NCBI GenBank assembly: GCA_029267445.1
Contig: JAJUIU010000020.1
Coordinates: forward strand, 1-52,129
Length of the DNA stretch: 52,129 bases
From: Rhodospirillaceae bacterium
GTDB lineage: Bacteria > Pseudomonadota > Alphaproteobacteria > Azospirillales > Azospirillaceae
Reading direction: 5' to 3'
The position numbers and the translations under genes are program-made. Shown here piece after piece: positions 32,721 through 40,901 of this stretch (its first letter is position 1; each line of letters begins with the position of its first letter). The notes under the pieces are model-generated. The model was not told the origin of the DNA, made no database searches, and was given only the letters and a program-made list of their open reading frames with translations.

Positions 32721-34007
32721 ATGGATACGATCCTCAAGACGTCGGCCCTGGAATCCTCCGCCCTCGATCCGGTCGCGGCCGACACCCCGCTGGCGCTCGA
32801 GGGCCGGTGGTGCGCCCGGAACTACAAGCCGCTGCCGGTGGTGATCGAGCGCGGCGAGGGCGTCTGGCTCTGGGATACCGACGGCCGGCGCTATCTCGAC
32901 ATGATGAGCGCCTATTCGGCCGTCAACACCGGCCACGGCCACCCGCGCATCCTCAAGGCCCTGACCGATCAGGCGGCCAAGGTCGCCATCGTCTCCCGCG
33001 CCTTCCACACCGACCGGCTTGGCCCCTTCCTGGCCAAGCTCTGCCAGCTCACCGGCCTGGACGGCGCCTGCCCGATGAACACGGGGGCCGAGGCGGTGGA
33101 GACGGCGATCAAGGCCGCGCGCCGCTGGGGCTACACCCACAAGCACATCCCCGACGGCATGGCGGAGATCCTCGTCGCGGAGGGCAATTTCCACGGCCGC
33201 ACCACCACCATCGTCGGCTTCTCCAGCGAGGAGGAGTATCGCGACGGTTTCGGTCCCTTCGCGCCGGGCTTCCGCATCGTCCCCTACGGCGACGCCGACG
33301 CGCTGGCGGCGGCCATCGGCCCCAACACCGCCGCCGTCCTCTTGGAACCGATCCAGGGGGAGGCGGGCATCGTCGTCCCGCCGGCGGGCTACCTGAGGCG
33401 GGTGCGGGAGATTTGCGACCGCACCAACACCCTGATGATCCTGGACGAGATCCAGTCCGGGCTGGGGCGCACCGGCCGCTGGTTCGCGCACCAGCACGAG
33501 GGCATCCGCCCGGACGGGCTGTGCCTGGGCAAGGCGCTGGGCGGCGGCATGCTGCCGGTGTCGGCCTTCGTTGCCCGCCAGGACGTGATCGGCGTGTTCA
33601 AGCCGGGCAACCACGGCTCCACCTTCGGCGGCAATCCGCTGGGTGCGGCCGTCGGGCTCGAGGCGCTGCGCGTGATCGAGGAGGAGGGGCTGGTGGAGCG
33701 TTCGGCCGAGCTGGGCGCCCATCTGATGGCCCGGCTGCGGGCCATCGAGTCGCCCCTGATCGCCGATGTGCGCGGGCGCGGCCTGTGGGTCGGCGTGGAG
33801 ATCGACCCCGCGCTGGCCACCGCCCGCAGCGTCTGCGAGGAGCTGATGCGGCGCGGTGTGCTCAGCAAGGAGACGCACGAAACTGTCATTCGCCTCGCCC
33901 CGCCGCTGGTGATAAGCCGCGAGGAACTGGATTGGGCGATCGACCGCCTGATCGAGACCTTGCGGGCGATCGAGGCTAAGGGCACCATCCCTCGGGCATC
34001 CGCCTGA
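32721..34007 (+). CDS. rocD: Ornithine delta-aminotransferase
   Basis: A 428-residue class III PLP aminotransferase. It converts ornithine plus 2-oxoglutarate to glutamate semialdehyde and glutamate. RocD-type features are LEGRWCARNYKPLPVVIERG and YLDMMSAYSAVNTGHGHPR at the N-terminus, the PLP-binding NTGAEAVETAIK, LILDEIQSGLGRTGR-type Asp (MILDEIQSGLGRTG), the PLP lysine in LCLGKALGGGMLPVSAF and GSTFGGNPLG. The ATG at 32721, six bases after GGGGAG, is better spaced than the ATG at 32715. It is followed after 32 bp by an amidinohydrolase gene that could supply ornithine. Confidence 0.93.
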   Translation: MDTILKTSALESSALDPVAADTPLALEGRWCARNYKPLPVVIERGEGVWLWDTDGRRYLDMMSAYSAVNTGHGHPRILKALTDQAAKVAIVSRAFHTDRLGPFLAKLCQLTGLDGACPMNTGAEAVETAIKAARRWGYTHKHIPDGMAEILVAEGNFHGRTTTIVGFSSEEEYRDGFGPFAPGFRIVPYGDADALAAAIGPNTAAVLLEPIQGEAGIVVPPAGYLRRVREICDRTNTLMILDEIQSGLGRTGRWFAHQHEGIRPDGLCLGKALGGGMLPVSAFVARQDVIGVFKPGNHGSTFGGNPLGAAVGLEALRVIEEEGLVERSAELGAHLMARLRAIESPLIADVRGRGLWVGVEIDPALATARSVCEELMRRGVLSKETHETVIRLAPPLVISREELDWAIDRLIETLRAIEAKGTIPRASA

Positions 34008-34039
34008 GGTAACCAACAAGCGATAGCGTGAGGGGAGCC

Positions 34040-34963
34040 ATGCAGGAGTTCCGGAAGGCCGGGGTGCGCGCGCGCATCCTGATGTGCGCGCCCGACCATT
34101 TCGAGGTCGCCTACAGCATCAATCCCTGGATGCACCCCGACGAGTGGGAGTCCCGCCGCGAGGAGCTGACCGGCCGGTCCTGCGACGGCTGGTCCCTGCT
34201 GCGCCACCGGCTGGAGGCCATCGGCGCCGCCATCGAACTGGTGCCGCCGCAGCCGGGCCTGCCCGACATGGTCTTCACCGCCAACGCGGCCGTGGTGCTG
34301 GACGGCAAGGCGCTGGTCGCCACCTTCCGCCATGCCGAGCGCCAGGGGGAGACGCCGCACTACCGCCGCGCCTTCGAGCAGCTGGCCGCGCGCGGCATCC
34401 TGCGCGAGGTGGTGGACATGCCCGCCGGGCTGACGCTGGAGGGGGCGGGCGACTGCGTCCACGACGTCACCCGCGACACCTTCTTCCTGGGATACGGTTT
34501 CCGCTCCGACCGGGAGGCGGCCAAGGTCGTGGCCGAGCTGACCGGCGAGCATGTGGAACCGATCGAGCTGGTCGATCCGCGCTTCTACCACATGGACACC
34601 TGCCTCGCCCCGCTGTCGGGCGGCCAGGTGCTCTACGTCCCCTGCGCCTTCTCGGCCGAGGGGCGGGGCCGCATCGCGGAGATCGTCGGCAAGGACAACC
34701 TGATCGAGGTGCCCGACGAGGACGCGGAGAAGCTGGCGGCCAACCTCGTCAATATCGGCCAGGACATCGTGCTGGCCGAAGCCTCCCGCGCCTTCAAGGA
34801 CATGGTGGGCGAGCACGGCTACACCGTGCACGAGGTGCCGATCCGCAGCTTCGGCCTGTCCGGCGGCAGCGCCTTCTGCCTGACCCTGCGCCTGGACCGG
34901 CTGTCCTCGCGCGCCATCCGCCAGGGCTTGGCGGAGGAGAAGCTGGCCGCCGTCGGGGACTGA
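34040..34963 (+). CDS. Amidinotransferase-superfamily hydrolase, arginine dihydrolase-like
   Basis: A 307-residue protein of the DDAH/arginine deiminase fold. Landmarks are PDMVFTANAAVV (about residue 75), LEGAGDCVHD (about 134), FYHMDTCLAPL with the catalytic His-Asp (about 179) and the C-terminal nucleophile Cys in GGSAFCLTLRL. The usual deiminase Asp in the FTRD motif is replaced by Asn (FTAN). AstB and, as I recall, cyanobacterial ArgZ/AgrE arginine dihydrolases share a TAN motif, so it may convert arginine to ornithine, CO2 and two ammonia. DDAH activity is the alternative. ATG 34040 follows GAGGGGAG closely; a GTG at 34028 lacks an SD. Downstream of rocD in one operon. Confidence 0.85.
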   Translation: MQEFRKAGVRARILMCAPDHFEVAYSINPWMHPDEWESRREELTGRSCDGWSLLRHRLEAIGAAIELVPPQPGLPDMVFTANAAVVLDGKALVATFRHAERQGETPHYRRAFEQLAARGILREVVDMPAGLTLEGAGDCVHDVTRDTFFLGYGFRSDREAAKVVAELTGEHVEPIELVDPRFYHMDTCLAPLSGGQVLYVPCAFSAEGRGRIAEIVGKDNLIEVPDEDAEKLAANLVNIGQDIVLAEASRAFKDMVGEHGYTVHEVPIRSFGLSGGSAFCLTLRLDRLSSRAIRQGLAEEKLAAVGD

Positions 34964-35037
34964 CCCTTCCGGCGCCCATTCGGCAGGGGTCGCATCCGTC
35001 GGCGTTACAAACGGTTACACATTCCCGGCGGAATTTT

Positions 35038-35088
35038 CCCGCGCCCGTGTCCTATAGAAGTGGACAGGGGCGCGGGAGCCGTGTTTTT
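35038..35088 (+). terminator. Strong GC hairpin plus T-run, candidate terminator or leader element
   Basis: Arms CCCGCGCCCGTGTCC (35038-35052) and GGACAGGGGCGCGGG (35062-35076) pair over 15 bp with one mismatch around a 9-nt loop, and TTTTT follows at 35084-35088. This may end the rocD operon. It also overlaps two further hairpins before pepF. Confidence 0.55.
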
Positions 35089-35123
35089 CGGCTCCCTGAC
35101 GCCAGGAACCAGGGTTCAGGGAG
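35074..35123 (+). promoter_or_regulatory. Overlapping hairpins masking the pepF ribosome-binding site
   Basis: Hairpin 2 pairs GGGAGCCG (35074-35081) with CGGCTCCC (35089-35096) perfectly around TGTTTTT. Hairpin 3 pairs CTCCCTGA (35092-35099) with TCAGGGAG (35116-35123), and its right arm contains the GGGAG ribosome-binding site eight bases before the pepF ATG. Hairpin 2 shares bases with both its neighbours, so it excludes hairpin 1 (35038-35076) and hairpin 3. This layout resembles an RNA switch expression platform; no ligand-binding fold is recognised. Confidence 0.45.
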
Positions 35124-35131
35124 ACGCGGAC

Positions 35132-37048
35132 ATGCGTGACAGGACGATGCGCCGGCACCTTTTCGGCGCCGCGATGGTGGCCCTCTGCATCGGGGCCATG
35201 CCGGCGGTGGCCGGCGCCCAGCAGGTGGCGCAGCAGCAGGCCAAGCCGGCGGCTGAAGCGCCGAAGGTCGATCCGAAATACACCTGGGACCTGTCCCCGC
35301 TGTTCAAGTCGGCCGCCGACTGGGATGCCGAGCGCAAGGCCCTGCTGGCCGATCTCGACAAGGTCGCCGCCCTGAAGGGTACCCTGGGCAAGGACGCCAA
35401 GACGCTGCGCGCCGCCCTCGACGCCATCTCCGCCGTGAACCAGCGGGCCGAGCGGCTGCTGGTCTACGCCTACATCGACAGCACCACCAATCAGCGCGAC
35501 CCGCAGCTCCAGGAGCGGCGCAACCTCGCCGTGGCGATGAGCGGGCAGCTCGGCGCCGCCACCGCCTGGCTGGCGCCGGAGGTGCAGGAGGTGGGTGCCG
35601 AGAGGATCGAGGCCTTCATCAAGGCCGAACCCGGTCTCGCCAAGCACGCCTTCGGCCTGCGCGACACGCTGCGCCTGAAGAAGCACACCCTGACCAAGGA
35701 GACGGAGGCAGCGCTGGCGGCCTTCACGCCGGTGCTCCAGTCGCATTCCGACATCTACGGCCTGATGACCAACGCCGACATCGACTGGCCGGAGATCAAG
35801 CTGCCGGACGGCAAGGAGGTCACGCTCAACAACACCGGCTACGTCCAGAACCGGCAGCACCCCGACCGCGAGGTGCGCAAGCGGGTGTTCGACACCTTCT
35901 GGCCGGTCTACGGTCAGTTCGCCGACAGCATGGGTGCCGCCCTCGGCGCCCGCGTCCAGGCCGGCGTGATCAGCGCCAAGATGCGCAACTACCCGACCGC
36001 CGTGGCGGCCTCGCTCTCCGCCAACAACATCCCGGAGGCGGTCTACCGCACCCTGGTGGCGGAGACGAACAAGGGCCTGCCCACGCTGCACCGATACTTC
36101 CAGCTGCGCCAGCGCATGCTGAACCTGCCGGACATCGGCTACTACGACATCTATCCGCCGATGGTGAAGCTGGACCGCAAGTTCCCCTTCGACGAGGCGG
36201 TGACCCTGACGCTGGCCGCCAGCAAGCCGCTCGGCGACCGCTACGTGAACGAACTCAAGGCCTTCGCGGCCAAGCGCCAGACGCACGTCTACCCGGCCGA
36301 GGGCAAGGACAGCGGCGCCTACCAGTGGGGGGCCTACGGCACCGATCCCTTCGTCTTCCTGAACCACCAGGACGACTACAACAGCGTCTCCACTTACGCC
36401 CACGAGTGGGGCCACGGCATGCACACGGCCCTGGCCAACGCGAACCAGCCGTTCGAGATGGCGGGCTACAGCCTGTTCCTGGCGGAGATCGCGGCCATCA
36501 CCAAGGAGATCCTGCTCTCCGACTACATGCTCTCCCAGGCCGAGACGAAGGAGGAGCGCCTGTTCTACCTGGGCGAGGCGCTGGAGCAGATGCGCGGCAC
36601 CTTCTTCCGCCAGACCATGTTCGCCGAGTTCGAACTGGCGACCCATGACGCGGTGGAGCGCGGGGAGGCCCTGACCGGCACCAAGATGACGGAGATCTAT
36701 TGCGACCTGCTGAAGCGCTATCACGGCGCCGCCGAGGGCGTGATGAAGATCGACGACGCCTACTGCTCGGAATGGGCCTACATCCCGCACTTCTACCGGC
36801 CGTTCTACGTCTACCAGTACGCCACCTCGATCGCGGCGGCCGCCTACTTCGCCGACCAGATCGAGACGGGCGGGGAGAAGGCGCGGGAGAACTATCTCGC
36901 CATCCTGCGCGCCGGCGGGTCGGACTATCCGTACGACATCCTGAAGCGCGCCGGCCTCGACATGGCGTCCCCGGCCCCCTACCAGGCGCTGCTGAAGCGG
37001 ATGGACGCCATCATGGACGAGATGGAGAAGCTGCTGGACCAGAAGTAA
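35132..37048 (+). CDS. pepF: Exported M3-family oligoendopeptidase (PepF-like)
   Basis: A 638-residue zinc metallopeptidase. Residues 1-28 form a signal peptide ending VAGAQQ, so unlike cytoplasmic PepF it should be periplasmic. The zinc motif is HEWGH in YAHEWGHGMHTAL (about residue 430) and the third ligand is the Glu in LFLAEIAAITKE. The C-terminal YRPFYVYQYATSIAAAAYF segment is the substrate-binding loop of M3B enzymes. It probably trims oligopeptides in the periplasm. The ATG follows GGGAG by eight bases, and this site lies in a hairpin. An in-frame start at 35060 would spoil the signal peptide. Confidence 0.92.
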   Translation: MRDRTMRRHLFGAAMVALCIGAMPAVAGAQQVAQQQAKPAAEAPKVDPKYTWDLSPLFKSAADWDAERKALLADLDKVAALKGTLGKDAKTLRAALDAISAVNQRAERLLVYAYIDSTTNQRDPQLQERRNLAVAMSGQLGAATAWLAPEVQEVGAERIEAFIKAEPGLAKHAFGLRDTLRLKKHTLTKETEAALAAFTPVLQSHSDIYGLMTNADIDWPEIKLPDGKEVTLNNTGYVQNRQHPDREVRKRVFDTFWPVYGQFADSMGAALGARVQAGVISAKMRNYPTAVAASLSANNIPEAVYRTLVAETNKGLPTLHRYFQLRQRMLNLPDIGYYDIYPPMVKLDRKFPFDEAVTLTLAASKPLGDRYVNELKAFAAKRQTHVYPAEGKDSGAYQWGAYGTDPFVFLNHQDDYNSVSTYAHEWGHGMHTALANANQPFEMAGYSLFLAEIAAITKEILLSDYMLSQAETKEERLFYLGEALEQMRGTFFRQTMFAEFELATHDAVERGEALTGTKMTEIYCDLLKRYHGAAEGVMKIDDAYCSEWAYIPHFYRPFYVYQYATSIAAAAYFADQIETGGEKARENYLAILRAGGSDYPYDILKRAGLDMASPAPYQALLKRMDAIMDEMEKLLDQK

Positions 37049-37090
37049 GGGCCAAGATTGCCCCTCGCACGGTCCAGGACTACAAAGGCG

Positions 37091-37122
37091 CGGCCCGGGA
37101 GCGATCCCGGGCCGACCTTTTT
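37091..37122 (+). terminator. Rho-independent terminator after pepF
   Basis: A perfect 10-bp stem, CGGCCCGGGA and TCCCGGGCCG with a GCGA tetraloop, is followed by ACC and TTTTT. It ends 17 bases before the prmA ATG, so it could also attenuate prmA. Confidence 0.8.
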
Positions 37123-37139
37123 CCGGGTGAGGCCAAGCC

Positions 37140-38009
37140 ATGCAGCCCATGTGGCGGATCGCGTTCCAGGTTCCGGAGGCCGTGGCCCCCCTCTTCGCCG
37201 AGGTGGTGGAGAGCCATGTCGCCGCCATCTCCACTTTCGAGCTGGAGGAGGGCGGGATGTGGCTGGTGGAGGGGACGGCCCACCAGGAGCCGGACGGCAC
37301 CCGCATCGCCACCAAGATCGCCGTGCTGGCGGCCTCACTCGGGCTGCCCGAACCGGACCTGACGGTGAAGCCGCTGGCGCCCATCGACTGGGTGACGCAG
37401 ACCTACCTCAGCTTCCCGCCGGTCCGGGTCGGCCGCTTCTTCATCCATGGCAGCCATCACAAGAAGCCCGTGCCCAAGGGCTGCATCGGGCTGCAGATCG
37501 AAGCCGCGATGGCCTTCGGCTCGGGCGAGCACGCCACCACCCAGGGCTGCCTGACGGCGATCGAGGACCTGCACAAATCCCGCAAGGTCCGCAACGTGCT
37601 GGACATGGGCTGCGGGTCGGGAATCCTGGGCTTCGGGGCGGCGCGGCTGTGGCACGTGCCGGTGCTGGGCATCGACATCGATCCCGTGTCCATCGAGATC
37701 GCGCGGGAGAACGCGGTGCTGAACAAGGTGCATACCGAGGTCAGCCTGTTCCCCGGCAACGGTTACGACGCGCCGGAGGTTGGCCGTCGCGGCCCCTACG
37801 ACCTGATCCTGGCCAACATCCTGGCCAGGCCCCTGGCCCGCATGGCGCCGCGCCTGCGCCAGCATCTGGCGCCCGGCGGCACCGCCGTCCTGTCCGGCCT
37901 GCTGCGCCGGCAGGAGAACATGGTGGAGGCCGCCCACCGCAAGCAGGGCCTGCGCCTGATCCGCCGCTATCGGCTGGGCGACTGGACCGCACTGGTGCTG
38001 CGCGGGTGA
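37140..38009 (+). CDS. prmA: Ribosomal protein L11 methyltransferase PrmA
   Basis: A 289-residue SAM-dependent methyltransferase that trimethylates ribosomal protein L11. The N-terminal L11-recognition domain is present, followed by IEAAMAFGSGEHATTQGCL, the SAM-binding LDMGCGSGILGFGAARL (about residue 158), IDIDPVSIEIARENAVLN and the catalytic-region LILANILARPLARMAP, all PrmA-specific. SD GAGG is eight bases before the ATG. The gene begins directly after a strong terminator, so its promoter is probably within or overlapping the 3' end of pepF. Confidence 0.95.
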   Translation: MQPMWRIAFQVPEAVAPLFAEVVESHVAAISTFELEEGGMWLVEGTAHQEPDGTRIATKIAVLAASLGLPEPDLTVKPLAPIDWVTQTYLSFPPVRVGRFFIHGSHHKKPVPKGCIGLQIEAAMAFGSGEHATTQGCLTAIEDLHKSRKVRNVLDMGCGSGILGFGAARLWHVPVLGIDIDPVSIEIARENAVLNKVHTEVSLFPGNGYDAPEVGRRGPYDLILANILARPLARMAPRLRQHLAPGGTAVLSGLLRRQENMVEAAHRKQGLRLIRRYRLGDWTALVLRG

Positions 38010-38071
38010 AATTTGCGACCCCGTAAATTCGGGTAACCATGATGTAACGACCCGAGACAACCGCGTCGACC

Positions 38072-38117
38072 GGGCGTAAACGCCCCTGCCGAACGGGACG
38101 GAAAGTCCCTTGGGCAG
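38072..38117 (+). promoter_or_regulatory. Structured leader before the molybdenum hydroxylase genes
   Basis: A GGGCG-TAAA-CGCCC hairpin (38072-38085) is followed by a stacked hairpin in which CTGCC (38086-38090) pairs with GGCAG (38113-38117) and GGGAC (38095-38099) with GTCCC (38105-38109). The last arm abuts the AGAGGA ribosome-binding site. It may modulate translation; it does not match the molybdenum cofactor riboswitch as I know it. Confidence 0.35.
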
Positions 38118-38128
38118 AGGACACCACC

Positions 38129-38581
38129 ATGGCTTACACCCTGACCGTGAACGGTCGGCGGCGGACCGTCGATGTCGATGGCGACACCCCGCTTCTCTGG
38201 GTCCTGCGCGATGAGCTGGGCCTGACCGGCACGAAGTTCGGCTGCGGCGCCGGCCTGTGCGGCGCCTGCACGGTGCATCTGGACGGCACCGCCACGCGCA
38301 GCTGCACGGTGCCCGTGGAGGCCGCCGCCGGCACCGCCGTCACCACGATCGAGGCGCTGTCGCCCGACCGCTCCCACCCGGTCCAGGTCGCATGGCTGGC
38401 CGAGCAGGTGCCCCAGTGCGGCTACTGCCAGTCGGGCATGATCATGGCCGCCGCCGCCCTGCTGAAGGAGACGCCGAAGCCGACCGAGGCGGAGATCGAC
38501 GCCGCCATCACCAACCTGTGCCGCTGCGGCACCTATCCGCGCGTGAAGCAGGCTATCCTGCGCGCCGCTGCGGGCGCCTGA
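38129..38581 (+). CDS. (2Fe-2S) subunit of a molybdenum hydroxylase (IorA-like)
   Basis: A 150-residue electron-transfer subunit. The plant-type [2Fe-2S] motif is [17 protein letters not shown] (about residue 37) and the second cluster ligands are in [10 protein letters not shown] (about 97) and [12 protein letters not shown] (about 130), in the order of the isoquinoline 1-oxidoreductase alpha subunit. It passes electrons from the Moco subunit encoded 14 bp downstream to an external acceptor, probably a periplasmic cytochrome. No FAD subunit is present, as usual for this group. SD AGAGGA lies seven bases upstream. Confidence 0.93.
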   Translation: MAYTLTVNGRRRTVDVDGDTPLLWVLRDELGLTGTKFGCGAGLCGACTVHLDGTATRSCTVPVEAAAGTAVTTIEALSPDRSHPVQVAWLAEQVPQCGYCQSGMIMAAAALLKETPKPTEAEIDAAITNLCRCGTYPRVKQAILRAAAGA

Positions 38582-38595
38582 GACGGGAGACGCGC

Positions 38596-40797
38596 ATGAC
38601 CGCCCTCATGACCGCTTCTCCCCGCGTCGGCCGGCGCGGCTTCCTGCAAGGCATGGCCGCGTCGGCCGCGTCGCTCACCATCGGCTTCCACCTGCCGGCG
38701 AAGGCCGCCGGCCCGGCCGCCGCCACCGACGGCGCGCTTGTCAACGCCTGGCTGCGCATCGGCCCCGACGGCTTCGTCACGGTCCTGTCCAACGTGTCGG
38801 AGCTCGGGCAGGGCACCTCCAGCGCCATCGCCCAGGTCCTGGCCGACGAGCTGGACCTGGACTGGTCCCGCGTCGGCACCGCCCACGCCCCGGTGGAGGC
38901 GCCCTATTTCAACCCGCTGATCCAGCAATACGCGGTCTGGGGCAGCACGGGCATGAGCACCCAGTTCGAGGCGCTGCGGAAAGTCGGCGCCCAGGCCCGC
39001 GCCATGCTGGTGCAGGCGGCGGCCGCCCGCTGGACCGTCGCCCCCGAAAGCTGCGCCACCCGTGACGGCGCCGTCGTCCACGACGCCAGCGGTCGCAGCC
39101 TCGGCTACGGCGACCTCGCCGTCGAGGCCGCCAAGCTCACCCCGCCCGCCGAACCCGCGCTGAAGCCGAAGGAGCAGTGGCGCTACATCGGCAAGGGCAT
39201 GCCGCGTCTGGACCTTCCGGCCAAGGTGGACGGCAGCGCCGTGTTCGGCGTGGACGTCGCGCTGGAGGGCCTGCGCGTCGCCACCATCCGGCAGGCGCCG
39301 GTGTTCGGCGGCAGGCTCCTGTCGGTGGACGAGGGACCGGCCCTCGCGGTGAAGGGGGTGGAGAAGGTGGTCCGCCTGCCCGACGCGGTGGCCGTGGTCG
39401 CCAGGGGTTACTGGCAGGCGCACAAGGGTATCGAGGCCCTGTCCCCGGTCTGGGACACGGGCGACAACCCGAAGCTGGACAGCGCCGGCGTGAGCGCCCG
39501 CCTGCACGCGGCGCTGGAGGCCGGGGAGGCGAAGACCTTCCCCCGCCGCGACCAGGACCCGGCCGCCCAGGAGGCCGCGACGAAGCAGGCGCTGGACACG
39601 GCCGCCACGCGGTTCACCCGCACCTACGAGGCGCCGTTCCTGCACCACGCCACGCTGGAGCCGATGAACGGCACCGCCCGCATGACGGCGGACGGCGGGG
39701 TGGAGCTGTGGCTGCCGACCCAGAACCAGTCGCAGGGGCGCCTCGCCATCGCGGCGGCGCTTGGCATCCCGGCGGAGAAGGTGACGATCCACACCACCCT
39801 GATCGGCGGCGGTTTCGGCCGCCGGATCGAGGTCGATTACGGGGTCCAGGCCGCCCTCATCGCCAAGGCGGCGGGCGTGCCGGTGAAGCTGATCTGGAGC
39901 CGGGAGGAGGACACCGGCCACGGCTTCTACCGCCCCGCCGCCGTGGCCCGCGTCACGGCCGGGCTGGACGCGGACCGCACCCTCAAGGGCATGGTGTTCG
40001 AGGCGGCGGCCCCGGGCCTGTTCCCCTACAGCGAACTCGGCAAGGTCGAGCGCAACCGGACCATGCCGGTGGAGTTCACCGGCCTGATGTACGCGCTGCG
40101 CCTGCCCTATGCGGTTGGGGCGTACAGGGCCGCATACGCGCGGACGGATGTCGGTGTGCGCTGCGGCTTCTGGCGCTCCGTCGGCGACAGCCAGAACGCC
40201 TTCTTCGTGGAAAGCTTCATCGACGAGCTGGCGGTGGAGGCGGGCGCCGATCCGGTGGACTACCGGCGCCGGCTGCTGGCCCAGGCCCCGCGCGAGCTGG
40301 GCGTGCTGGACGCGGTGGCGGCGGCGTCCGGCTGGGGTGCCGCCCTGCCCAAGGGCGTGCATCGCGGCATCGCGCTCAGCCGGTCCAACGGGTCCTCCTC
40401 GGCCATGGTGATCGAGATCGGGGTCGACGGCACGGCCGTGACCCTGCGCAAGGTCTGGTTCGCCATCGACTGCGGCCTCTGCGTCAATCCGGACAGCGTG
40501 AAGCGCCAGATCGAGGGCGGGGTGATCTTCGGCCTGACCGCCGCCATGACGGGCAAGATCACGGTCGCCGGCGGTGCCGTGGAGCAGGGCAATTTCCACG
40601 ATGTCCCGCTGATGACCATGGCGGGCGCCCCGGCGTTCGCGGTGATGGTGCTGGAAACCGGCGGGCGCATGGGCGGCGTGGGGGAGGAGGGGGTGGCCGC
40701 CGCCGCACCCGCCCTCGCGAACGCCCTGTTCCGGGCCACGGGCAACCGCTACCGCAGCCTGCCGCTGATCGACCACGGGTTCACCTTCGCGGGCTGA
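38596..40797 (+). CDS. Molybdopterin-binding subunit (IorB-like, isoquinoline 1-oxidoreductase beta)
   Basis: A 733-residue Moco hydroxylase subunit. The N-terminus has a twin-arginine signal (GRRGFLQGMAASAASLTIG), so the folded complex is exported to the periplasm. Family features include VSELGQGTSSAIAQVLADEL, the cofactor-loop TLIGGGFGRRIEVDYGVQA, GFWRSVGDSQNAFFVESFID and the C-terminal RMGGVGEEGVAAAAPALANA with the active-site Glu. It likely hydroxylates an aldehyde or N-heterocycle; the substrate is unknown. It begins 14 bases after the [2Fe-2S] gene. No maturation chaperone (XdhC-like) is in the window. Confidence 0.93.
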   Translation: MTALMTASPRVGRRGFLQGMAASAASLTIGFHLPAKAAGPAAATDGALVNAWLRIGPDGFVTVLSNVSELGQGTSSAIAQVLADELDLDWSRVGTAHAPVEAPYFNPLIQQYAVWGSTGMSTQFEALRKVGAQARAMLVQAAAARWTVAPESCATRDGAVVHDASGRSLGYGDLAVEAAKLTPPAEPALKPKEQWRYIGKGMPRLDLPAKVDGSAVFGVDVALEGLRVATIRQAPVFGGRLLSVDEGPALAVKGVEKVVRLPDAVAVVARGYWQAHKGIEALSPVWDTGDNPKLDSAGVSARLHAALEAGEAKTFPRRDQDPAAQEAATKQALDTAATRFTRTYEAPFLHHATLEPMNGTARMTADGGVELWLPTQNQSQGRLAIAAALGIPAEKVTIHTTLIGGGFGRRIEVDYGVQAALIAKAAGVPVKLIWSREEDTGHGFYRPAAVARVTAGLDADRTLKGMVFEAAAPGLFPYSELGKVERNRTMPVEFTGLMYALRLPYAVGAYRAAYARTDVGVRCGFWRSVGDSQNAFFVESFIDELAVEAGADPVDYRRRLLAQAPRELGVLDAVAAASGWGAALPKGVHRGIALSRSNGSSSAMVIEIGVDGTAVTLRKVWFAIDCGLCVNPDSVKRQIEGGVIFGLTAAMTGKITVAGGAVEQGNFHDVPLMTMAGAPAFAVMVLETGGRMGGVGEEGVAAAAPALANALFRATGNRYRSLPLIDHGFTFAG

Positions 40798-40901
40798 TTC
40801 CCGTGTGACCGGGCGGGGCCGTCGCCTTCGCTTGCGCGCGCCCCGGCCCCGCTCTAGCTTCGGGGCCGGACACCCTACGCCTCAAGCGAAAGACCGACAC
40901 C

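Noticed and set aside
29732-32785. A 1017-codon open frame suggesting CtpA fused to a large N-terminal domain.
   Set aside because: The extension is an out-of-frame shadow of the EnvC-like gene with shadow composition; CtpA has its own ATG and signal peptide at 31138.
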